Assembly (NCBI GenBank): GCA_004376325.1
Contig: SOKC01000023.1
Coordinates: forward strand, 1-19,818
Reading direction: 5' to 3'
From: Actinomycetota bacterium
GTDB taxonomy: Bacteria > Actinomycetota > Humimicrobiia > Humimicrobiales > Humimicrobiaceae
DNA length: 19,818 nt
Positions 8,809 through 16,095 of this stretch are shown here, in pieces. Under the pieces are notes generated by a model. The model was not told where the DNA came from, ran no database searches, and worked only from the letters and a program-made list of their open reading frames with translations. Position numbers and translations under genes: made by a program. The stretch's first letter is position 1. The number at the start of each line of letters is the position of its first letter.

Positions 8809-10082
8809 AATAACCTGCCTTTATTTAGTCTTCCAAGTGCTACCAGGCTCATCTTATCTAATTTAAAATACTTATCAACTATGTTATTTAAATCATTTTG
8901 CTTTACCTTATCTATTTTCTTTAATATCTGGTTAATAGTCAAAACTTTTTTATCAAATAGAAGTCCCTTTCCCAACCTAAACATTCTTGAACTCATATCT
9001 TCAATACTCAGAACAATATTTCCTTTTAAATTTTCTTTGGCCCTTTCCAGCTCAACCTCCTCTACTCCGCGCCTTTTGATATCAACTATTTCATCTTTAA
9101 TCAATTTTAAAATTCTACCAGCATTTTTAGGTGAAGAAGCTGAATACATAATTGTTACCCCTGTATCCAGATATTGGACATTGCTGCTAAAAATTGAATA
9201 AGCCAGACCTTCTTCCTCCCTTATTTTCTGGACTAATCTGCTGCTCATACTTCCACCAAATAAATTTGTGAATAATGAAATTGGATATTTATCCTCACTA
9301 TCCCGCCTGCAGCCCAGACCACCAAAGCACATATGAACTGAGCTGGTCTTACTATCATGTATTTTCTTCACCCTTCCATTTTCCGGAGGTTCCTGCCCGG
9401 TAAAATCATTTATATATTTTCTATTTTCCATTCCACTAATATTTTTCTTAATTTTATCTATCAAATCTTTATGCTTTATATTACCCGCAGCTGAGATAAC
9501 AATACCGCCGATACCAAACTTTTCCTTAAAATAGCCCAGTATAGCAGATTTTTTAATATTTTTTAGTGAATTATTAGTGCCTAAAATTGGCAGGCTTAGA
9601 GGATGTCCGTCCAGAACCGCTTCATAGAAATAATTCATAATATTGTCAGAGGGATTATCTTCTACCATCTTTATTTCCTCAATTATTACTTTCTTTTCGG
9701 TTTTTATATGCTCTGTTAAAAAAGAGGGGTTGGTTAGAATATCAAATAATAATTCTGTACAACTGTCCAGATGAGTGTCAATGAAATCAGCATAGGCACA
9801 GCAGTTTTCTTTATCCGTGAAAGCATTAAATTCTGCACCCGTTGAATCAAATTCAATGGCTATATCTCTATAACTTCTTTTTTTAGTGCCTTTGAAAATA
9901 AGATGCTCTATAAGGTGGGAAATTCCATTGATATTTCTATTTTCATTTCTGGATCCAGCCAGTACCCAGAAACCTAACGATATTGACCTAAAATGAGGGA
10001 TATACTCACTAATAACCCTTATTCCATTATCTAACTCAGTTATTTCATATTGGTCAAATTTTATGCTACTTGATGAAACTAT
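8805..10082 (-). CDS. M16 family zinc metallopeptidase (YmxG/PqqL-like), start unresolved
   Basis: This is an M16 (pitrilysin/mitochondrial processing peptidase-like) protein, regularly encoded between pnp and dapB/dapA in Gram-positive-type genomes; its cellular substrate is unknown. Reading the minus strand continuously gives about 425 residues, the normal single-subunit length. The inverted zinc motif HLIEH falls at residues 55-59 and the third ligand Glu136 lies 76 residues later, in an EEIKMVEDNPSD-type context. The C-terminal half has the conserved R/Y pair region SRLVQKIREEEGLAYS. The frame opens at 10133 but contains no ATG, GTG or TTG before the internal ATG at 9668, which would remove the zinc motif. 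An ATG at 10090, just after GAGGT, runs ATG-AAA-AAA-TAG; one extra A in that six-A run would place it in frame as MKKIVSSS. I list the first in-frame codon after the run (ATA, 10082). Function calls are firm, the start is not. Confidence 0.88.
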   Translation of the reverse strand: MVSSSSIKFDQYEITELDNGIRVISEYIPHFRSISLGFWVLAGSRNENRNINGISHLIEHLIFKGTKKRSYRDIAIEFDSTGAEFNAFTDKENCCAYADFIDTHLDSCTELLFDILTNPSFLTEHIKTEKKVIIEEIKMVEDNPSDNIMNYFYEAVLDGHPLSLPILGTNNSLKNIKKSAILGYFKEKFGIGGIVISAAGNIKHKDLIDKIKKNISGMENRKYINDFTGQEPPENGRVKKIHDSKTSSVHMCFGGLGCRRDSEDKYPISLFTNLFGGSMSSRLVQKIREEEGLAYSIFSSNVQYLDTGVTIMYSASSPKNAGRILKLIKDEIVDIKRRGVEEVELERAKENLKGNIVLSIEDMSSRMFRLGKGLLFDKKVLTINQILKKIDKVKQNDLNNIVDKYFKLDKMSLVALGRLNKGRLL

Positions 10083-10110
10083 TTTTTCATTTACCTCACT
10101 AATAAAATAT

Positions 10111-12255
10111 TCAGATATCAGCTCTTTCCAGACCTATTTTTTTAGTCCTGGAATCAATATTACCAACTCTAACCAGTATCTTATCACCTATTTTTAAATA
10201 ATCTTTAACATCTTTAATTCTTTTATTTGTAACTTTGGATATGTGAAGAAGTCCATCTACTCCGGGAATTAAATTTACAAAAGCTCCGTAGCTGGTTATT
10301 CCTACCACAGTTCCCATAAACTCTTCTCCCACTTTTATATCTTCAATACCCTTTAACATTCCTTCTATACTTTTCCTGGCCATCTTAATATTAACATCAT
10401 TTGAAGAAATAATGGAAACCATACCTTCTCCATTATAGTCACTTATATCAATTTCATCTAACTCAAATTCTTCTTTTATTCTTTTAATATTCTTTCCACC
10501 AGGTCCAATAACTTCGCCGATCTTTTCCCTGGGAATTTTAAAAGTAGTTATTTTTGGCGCAGACTTAGACAGACTTTTTCTAGGCTCCGGAATGACTTCT
10601 AACATTTTATCTAATATGAAAAACCTTCCCTCACGTGCCTTTTCCAACGCCTGTTTTATAATATCTAAGTTAATACCCTTTATTTTCATGTCCATCTGCA
10701 GCGCAGTAATCCCATTTTTAGTTCCTGCAACTTTAAAGTCCATGTCACCATAAAAATCTTCTATACCCTGTATATCTTTCAATATAACAAACTTATCATC
10801 TTTGCCTTTAATTAGACCCATTGCTATGCCGGAAACCGGATTTAATATGGGAACGCCTGCATCCATTAAAGCCAGACTACTTCCACATACACTGGCCATT
10901 GAAGTTGAACCATTGGATTCTAAAATCTCAGATACCAGTCTTAAGACATATGGAAATTTATCTTCATCAGGAATCATAGGTCTTAGAGCTTTTTCAGCCA
11001 GAGCACCATGCCCGATATCCCTTCTTCTTGGTCCTCGAAGAGGCCTTGTTTCTCCAGTACTGAAAGGCGGGAAATTATAATGATGTATATATCTTTTAAA
11101 TTCCTCTTTTCCTAAACTATCTATTTTCTGCGCTTCTTTTATTGAACCTAAGGATAATATAGTTAGAGCTTGTGTCTTCCCCCGTGTGAAAAGACCTATA
11201 CCATGGGTTGTATCTGGAAATAAACCTACCTCACAATTTATTTCTCTTATCTCATCAGGTTCCCTGCCATCAGGTCTTACCCCTTTCTCCAAAATCATTT
11301 TTCTTACTAATTCTCTTTCAAGCTCTTTAAAGCTTTCACTTATACTTTCTTTATCCTCCGGAAATCCTGATTCTAACTTTTTTTCAGTCTCTTCTCTGAT
11401 AATTGAAACTCTATCCTGGAAATAACCTTTATCAGTATTTTCCAATAAAATTTTCTTTTTATCATCTTTTGAGTATTTCATAATACTATTTAATATCTCC
11501 TGAATTTTTTCTTCTGCTAACTCTCCTACTCTTTTTTCAACTTCTTTATTTAACTTAAAATTAGATGTTTCCCTTTTCTCTTTACCTGCTATTTTTCTAA
11601 ATTCTTTTTGAATGTTAACAATTTTTTTTATTTCACTATGCGCTCTTTCTATAGCTTCCAATACTACTCCTTCGGGTACTTCTTTGCCACCTGCCTCAAC
11701 CATCAATATTGCTTCTTCTGTCCCTGCTACCACTATATCTATAATACTTTCTTCAATCTCATTATAAACTGGATTCACTATCCAGTTTTCACCTACCTTA
11801 GCAATCCTGACAGCGCCTACTGGTTCTTCAAATGGTATATCTGATATACATAAAGCCATCGAAGTTCCATTTATTACCGAAATATCATAAGGATTAACCT
11901 GATCGAACGAAATAACCGTGGCAATTATTTGAATTTCATTTCTTATATTTTTATCAAATAATGGTCTTAGAGGCCTATCGGTCAATCTTGAGTTAAGGAT
12001 TGCTTTATCACTGGCTCTTCCTTCTCTTCTAAAAAATCCTCCGGGTATTTTACCTGCAGCGTACATTCTCTCTTCAACATCAACTACAAGGGGTAAAAAG
12101 TCTACATTATCAACTGGTTTCTGATTCATAACTGCAGTGATTATAACTCCATTTCCACCGAATTTAACCAGGACCGAATTAGCCTGTCTTGCTATTTTAC
12201 CAGTAAAAAACGACATTTTCTTTCCGTCAATATCAATTTCACATCTTCTTTCCAT
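10111..12255 (-). CDS. pnp: Polyribonucleotide nucleotidyltransferase (PNPase)
   Basis: PNPase is the phosphorolytic 3'-to-5' exoribonuclease of mRNA decay, working as a ring-shaped trimer. At 714 residues it is full length. Two RNase PH-like domains are visible: the first with FTGKIARQANSV and the RNA-contacting FFRREGRASD and TDRPLRPLF; the second with IRPDG-like GVRPDGR, FSTGETRPLRGPRRRDIGHG and the catalytic aspartates in GDMDFK (503-508). The KH domain has GPGG at 584-587 and the S1 domain runs from about 643 to the end. The gene starts 58 bases after rpsO, the classic pairing. The ATG at 12255 has AAAGGAG about 14 bases upstream, a rather long spacing. Its end is followed directly by the M16 gene. 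Confidence 0.98.
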   Translation of the reverse strand: MERRCEIDIDGKKMSFFTGKIARQANSVLVKFGGNGVIITAVMNQKPVDNVDFLPLVVDVEERMYAAGKIPGGFFRREGRASDKAILNSRLTDRPLRPLFDKNIRNEIQIIATVISFDQVNPYDISVINGTSMALCISDIPFEEPVGAVRIAKVGENWIVNPVYNEIEESIIDIVVAGTEEAILMVEAGGKEVPEGVVLEAIERAHSEIKKIVNIQKEFRKIAGKEKRETSNFKLNKEVEKRVGELAEEKIQEILNSIMKYSKDDKKKILLENTDKGYFQDRVSIIREETEKKLESGFPEDKESISESFKELERELVRKMILEKGVRPDGREPDEIREINCEVGLFPDTTHGIGLFTRGKTQALTILSLGSIKEAQKIDSLGKEEFKRYIHHYNFPPFSTGETRPLRGPRRRDIGHGALAEKALRPMIPDEDKFPYVLRLVSEILESNGSTSMASVCGSSLALMDAGVPILNPVSGIAMGLIKGKDDKFVILKDIQGIEDFYGDMDFKVAGTKNGITALQMDMKIKGINLDIIKQALEKAREGRFFILDKMLEVIPEPRKSLSKSAPKITTFKIPREKIGEVIGPGGKNIKRIKEEFELDEIDISDYNGEGMVSIISSNDVNIKMARKSIEGMLKGIEDIKVGEEFMGTVVGITSYGAFVNLIPGVDGLLHISKVTNKRIKDVKDYLKIGDKILVRVGNIDSRTKKIGLERADI

Positions 12256-12313
12256 TTATATCTTATATTCTCCTTTAAGCTACCAAAATTAACAAAACTA
12301 TTTAAATATAGAT

Positions 12314-12583
12314 CTATTTCCTTAAACCTAATTCCTTAATTATTTTTTTATATTTGCCCATATCATTATTTTTTAAATATCCCAGAAGTCTTTTTCTTTT
12401 ACCCACCATAATAACCAGACCCCTTCTGGAATGATGATCCTTTTTATTCGCCTTCAAATGTTCATTAAGCCTGTTAATCTTTTGGGTAAGAATAGCTATC
12501 TGAACTTCGGAAGAACCGGTATCATTCTCATGAGTTTTAAATTTTTCAATAACCTTTTTTTTATCTTCTTTGACTAAAGTCAA
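12314..12583 (-). CDS. rpsO: 30S ribosomal protein S15
   Basis: S15 binds 16S rRNA early in assembly of the 30S platform. From a TTG start at 12583 the protein has 89 residues, exactly the usual size, with the signature HENDTGSSEVQIA followed by LNEHLKANKKDHHSRRGL and VGKRKRLLGYL. I chose this TTG because GAGGAGGTGG, the strongest ribosome site in the window, lies six bases upstream; an upstream in-frame TTG at 12601 would place that site inside the gene. In other bacteria S15 represses its own translation by binding the leader; the 148 bases upstream could allow this, but no known S15-binding fold could be recognised by eye. Confidence 0.97.
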   Translation of the reverse strand: MTLVKEDKKKVIEKFKTHENDTGSSEVQIAILTQKINRLNEHLKANKKDHHSRRGLVIMVGKRKRLLGYLKNNDMGKYKKIIKELGLRK

Positions 12584-12731
12584 CTTTTTCCACCTCCTCA
12601 AAATTACCCGTACTATAATTTATCATAACCACATACTAATTACAATTTAATCACATTCCAGTATTGACCGCCTTCATAACTGAAAATATCCTAAAAACTT
12701 TTTAAAATCCCTTAAACTCGGTCCAGGTTCA
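12584..12731 (-). promoter_or_regulatory. rpsO leader with possible weak promoter
   Basis: This gap between ribF and rpsO is the longest within the operon apart from the recA leader. A possible sigma-A promoter has -35 TTGTAA (12640-12645), a 17-base spacer and an extended -10 of TGA followed by TAAATT (12617-12622); the match is only moderate. GACCG near 12721 and CGGTC near 12665 could pair to form a five-base stem in the transcript. No terminator hairpin is visible after ribF, so read-through from upstream is also likely. Confidence 0.3.
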
Positions 12732-13682
12732 TTAACTTTTTATTTTAAAATATTTTTTAGCACATTCTAAATCCATTTTCATCTGGCTGATTAATTTATC
12801 TTTACTTTCAAATGTGATTTCGTTTCTTAATCTTTCTAAAAAATTAATTCTTATTTTTCTTTTATACATATTATCTCTGAAATTGATTATAAAAGCTTCA
12901 ATCCATTTTTTCGATTCTTTGAAAGTTGGTTTGTCCCCGATATTTATAATGGCTGGAAATACTTTATTTTCATTACCGTTAATTTCAACATTACCCAGAT
13001 AAACACCATCTTTTAGAGTGATAAAATCCTCGCAAACATCTACATTGGCTGTAGGAAATCCTAATCTCCTCCCCCTACCGGCTCCTCTAACTACAACTCC
13101 TTCTACTTGCGGATTCCTCCCTAACAAATTCTTTATTTTTTTTATTTTGCCTTCAGAGTAATATTTTCTTGCATTGGTACTTGAAATTGTCTCTCCCTTT
13201 ATTCTCAGGAGAGGTACTACATTCACCTCTATATTGTAAGACTTAAAAAATCTCTTCAAGAAAGATACATTCCCCCCTGCTTTAAAGCCAAAACGAAATC
13301 CACTTCCTACAAAAATTTCCTTTACATGAAATTTTCCTATAAGTATATCCTTGCAAAACCGCCCCGGTTTCAACATAAAAAAATCGGAATCAAAATTAGC
13401 AGTTACGATAAAATCAACTTCTAAACTATCAATAATTTTTATTTTTTCCTCATAAGAAATTATGAGTTTTTTATGCATCTCACTTTTTAGTACATTCAGC
13501 GGAGGTTTATTAAATGTCAGAACTATACTGGCGCCGCTTATTTTTTTTGCCCTTTTGACACAAGCTTCAATTATCTTTTTGTGTCCAAGATGCACCCCAT
13601 CAAAAAAACCAATCACAATTACTGAATTTTTATCCTTAAAGTAGCTATTATTTATTTTTTTTAATTCTAATAATTCTGACAA
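12732..13682 (-). CDS. ribF: Bifunctional riboflavin kinase/FAD synthetase
   Basis: RibF phosphorylates riboflavin to FMN and adenylylates FMN to FAD. The 316 residues match the bifunctional family. The N-terminal nucleotidyltransferase domain shows GFFDGVHLGH with the HxGH motif at 31-34 and the ISSTNAR motif near 166-172. The C-terminal riboflavin kinase domain shows GRGRRLGFPTANV with PTAN at 210-213, followed by GVYLG, and NIGDKPTF. The start is TTG at 13682, supported by AGGA seven bases upstream and by the correct distance to the first motif. It follows truB by 35 bases, the usual truB-ribF pairing. Confidence 0.96.
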   Translation of the reverse strand: MSELLELKKINNSYFKDKNSVIVIGFFDGVHLGHKKIIEACVKRAKKISGASIVLTFNKPPLNVLKSEMHKKLIISYEEKIKIIDSLEVDFIVTANFDSDFFMLKPGRFCKDILIGKFHVKEIFVGSGFRFGFKAGGNVSFLKRFFKSYNIEVNVVPLLRIKGETISSTNARKYYSEGKIKKIKNLLGRNPQVEGVVVRGAGRGRRLGFPTANVDVCEDFITLKDGVYLGNVEINGNENKVFPAIINIGDKPTFKESKKWIEAFIINFRDNMYKRKIRINFLERLRNEITFESKDKLISQMKMDLECAKKYFKIKS

Positions 13683-13717
13683 CTTGATATCCTGCTGTTT
13701 AGAAAAATTTTAAACTA

Positions 13718-14721
13718 TTAGATTTTATTCAATTGGCGAAAAATTACAATACTTTTAGTTAAACTCGGTTTCTTACTCCTAACATCAGAAATTACATTTT
13801 CACTTAAAATCTCATGTATGGCTATTATATTTTCACCACTATCTTTAATCTTTATAAAGATTCCCTTTTTTAATAAATCATTATCTTCGGTCCTGGCAAA
13901 CTCCACCATTCCACCATCAACCGGGTGGCCATTCACTATATGGCATCTATATTCGTCTTTTATGTAAAGGCTTGGATTTTTGTCCAGTAATCTTTCAATA
14001 GATATCATATATGAGCTGGATTCTAAATCATTTTTTTTAAATTTTCCTTTCAGAAAATCTTCAACGTTAATACTGCTGTCCAGTTTAAAATCGCCAGTTT
14101 TCGTTCTTTTTAATCCTTTTATGGAAGCGCCACACCCCAATAAATTTCCAATTTCATAAGCCAAAGATCTGATATATGTGCCTGAACTGCAATTTACTTT
14201 TACAGTAAGCAAATCGCTACTCAGAGAAATGAGTTCTAAATTATAAATATTTACCATTCTATGTTTCAAATCTATACTCCGCCCTTTTCTTGCAAAATCA
14301 TATGATGGTCTGCCTTTATACTTTACCGATGAGTATATTGGCGGCATCTGTTTAATTTTTCCGGTAAATTTATTTAGAATACTGGATATTCTCTTAATAT
14401 CTATGTTTGTAATCTTACTTCTGGTTAAAACCTTGCCATCAAGATCCCAGGTATCAGTAATTACCCCAAGCTTTACATCTGCAATATATTCTTTTTTAAA
14501 AGATAAAAAATAATTGAATAGTTTGGTAGCTTTATTTATTAAAATAATGAGCAGGCCTTCTGCTATAGGATCTAGTGTGCCGGCATGTCCAATTTTTTTT
14601 AAAAAAAAACTCTTTTTATTCGTCTTATGACATCATAAGAAGTTGTATATGGTAATTTATTTATCAATATTATTCCATTAAAATCTTCCAGCAGATCAGA
14701 TTTATTATTAATACTGCTCAT
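13718..14721 (-). CDS. truB: tRNA pseudouridine(55) synthase TruB, interrupted by a frameshift
   Basis: TruB makes pseudouridine 55 in the T-loop of tRNAs. The gene is read in two frames. From the ATG at 14721, three bases after nrnA, the first frame encodes FNGIILINKLPYTTSYDV and stops after 40 codons at TAA (14599-14601). The second frame immediately continues IGHAGTLDPIAEGLL with the catalytic Asp, then TDTWDLDG, MPPIYSSVKYKG, and SGTYIRSLAYEIG, ending with a PUA-like C-terminal region. The junction is a run of nine T and eight A on the minus strand (14593-14609). One added base gives VFFLKKIGHAG, just what the family expects, and a 334-residue protein. An internal ATG at 14347 would give 209 residues lacking the catalytic region. 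Sequence error, transcriptional slippage or a recent null mutation are all possible; the conserved remainder argues against old decay. Confidence 0.9.
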
Positions 14722-14724
14722 AAT

Positions 14725-15711
14725 TTAAATATTATCTTTTATATATTTTTTTAAATTATTAATTATAGTCCTCAAACTTCCATTATCAGAGTAAGCAGAT
14801 GCCATCCTGTGGCCACCACCTTTAAAATTACTGGCAATCTTAAATAAGTCAATATCACTATCAGAAGTGCGAAGACTTATTTTAAAACAATTTCTGCCGG
14901 TTTGCTTTATCAGGGCAGCAACCTTTACCATCTCTACACTCCTCAGCAGGTTAATAACCCCATCTTGAGCAGAATAGGGTAAATTTAGTTTTTTAAAATC
15001 TTTTTCTAGAACATATGAGTATATCAAGCCGCAAGACTCCACATATTTGATTCTTTTAAAAATCAGCTGAATTAATTTAAACCTGTCCAGAGATTCATTC
15101 TCGTATATATTTCTATGGATTTCGGAAGGAGACAGATTAAATTTCAACAGCTCACTTACTACATTATGCACAGCGTAATTAGTGTTATTGTACTGAAATT
15201 TACCGGTATCTGTCAGTATCCCCACATAAATACCCAGGGCTACTTTATGATCTAAAAGTTTCCTGTAATGCCTGTCTATTAGCTCATATAAAATCTCAGA
15301 AGTTGCAGATTTTTTGGTATCTACAATATTTATATGACCAAAATTAGTGTTCTTAGTATGATGATCTATATTTATTATATACTTTACATTATCTTTTAAT
15401 GTTTTAAAATTTATATTCATTCTATTTTCATCTGAACAATCCAGACAAAAACAAATATATTCTTTACCGTAGATATTTATTTCTTCTAAATCTTTTTTAA
15501 TCTTATTAAAATAAGGCAAAAATTTATATTGATAAGGCAATTCACTATTGCAAACCGCTACTACATTCTTTTTTAACTGAGATATTAATTGGTATAAGGC
15601 TACTTGCGAACCTAATGAATCTCCATCCGGATAGGTATGAGTGATAATTAAAAAATTATCATTGCCGTTTATTATTTCTGATGTCTTATTATACAACTTG
15701 TTTATATCCAA
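14725..15711 (-). CDS. nrnA: DHH-family phosphoesterase, NrnA-like (nanoRNase/pAp phosphatase)
   Basis: NrnA-type DHH/DHHA1 enzymes degrade short oligoribonucleotides to mononucleotides and dephosphorylate 3'-phosphoadenosine 5'-phosphate; some relatives cleave cyclic-dinucleotide products instead, and the sequence does not settle which. The soluble 328-residue protein has metal motifs DGDSLGS (29-35), DCSD (91-94) and DHH (116-118), and the C-terminal DHHA1 substrate motif GGGH at 298-301. The start is TTG at 15711 with AAGG eight bases upstream; the family pattern of a histidine (His25) before DGDS supports it. It sits between rbfA and truB, the conserved place of this gene in Gram-positive-type genomes, linking RNA turnover with ribosome maturation. 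Confidence 0.93.
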   Translation of the reverse strand: MDINKLYNKTSEIINGNDNFLIITHTYPDGDSLGSQVALYQLISQLKKNVVAVCNSELPYQYKFLPYFNKIKKDLEEINIYGKEYICFCLDCSDENRMNINFKTLKDNVKYIINIDHHTKNTNFGHINIVDTKKSATSEILYELIDRHYRKLLDHKVALGIYVGILTDTGKFQYNNTNYAVHNVVSELLKFNLSPSEIHRNIYENESLDRFKLIQLIFKRIKYVESCGLIYSYVLEKDFKKLNLPYSAQDGVINLLRSVEMVKVAALIKQTGRNCFKISLRTSDSDIDLFKIASNFKGGGHRMASAYSDNGSLRTIINNLKKYIKDNI

Positions 15712-15730
15712 TTAATTTACCTTCTCAATA

Positions 15731-16087
15731 TCACTTATTTTTATCCAGGGTTTCCAGTATTTTTGATATTTTTATACCTTTATCAATAGACTTATCATAT
15801 AAAAATCTTATATCGGGTATACTTTTTAACTTTAATCTCTGCCGCAAATTTTTTTTTATAAAGCCGCAACAATTTCTTAGCCCCTCTAAACTCCTGTTTA
15901 TCTCATCCTCTTCGCCCATAATACTAACAAAAACATCAAGCCATTTAAAATCAGAAGATAATTTTGTACCTGTGATAGTTATAAACCCTATTCTGGGGTC
16001 TTTTGCTTTGGTATTGATAATAAAACTTATTTCTCTTTTTAGATCTATCTCAGCTTTCCTTGTTCTATCCATCTCAATCACAACCAT
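15731..16087 (-). CDS. rbfA: Ribosome-binding factor A
   Basis: RbfA is a small KH-like protein that binds the immature 30S subunit and assists maturation of the 16S 5' end, especially in the cold. At 118 residues it has the usual size. Family features are the N-terminal MDRTRKAEIDLKREISFII, the DPRIGFITITGTKLSSDF core and the C-terminal LKSIPDIRFLYDKSIDKGIKI. Two ATG starts are possible, 16087 and 16072; the second gives the more usual N-terminus, but neither has a strong ribosome site. The gene starts 8 bases after infB ends and lies 19 bases before nrnA. Confidence 0.96.
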   Translation of the reverse strand: MVVIEMDRTRKAEIDLKREISFIINTKAKDPRIGFITITGTKLSSDFKWLDVFVSIMGEEDEINRSLEGLRNCCGFIKKNLRQRLKLKSIPDIRFLYDKSIDKGIKISKILETLDKNK

Positions 16088-16095
16088 ATCAAAGA

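Noticed and set aside
8805..9668. Treating the M16 gene as an N-terminally truncated 287-residue protein from the ATG at 9668
   Set aside because: The same frame continues upstream with HLIEH and full family conservation, so the gene is not truncated; only its start codon is uncertain.
12304..12316. ATAGATCTAT palindrome between rpsO and pnp, considered as an RNase III site or operator
   Set aside because: Ten bases of AT-rich symmetry with no flanking extension is too short to support a function.
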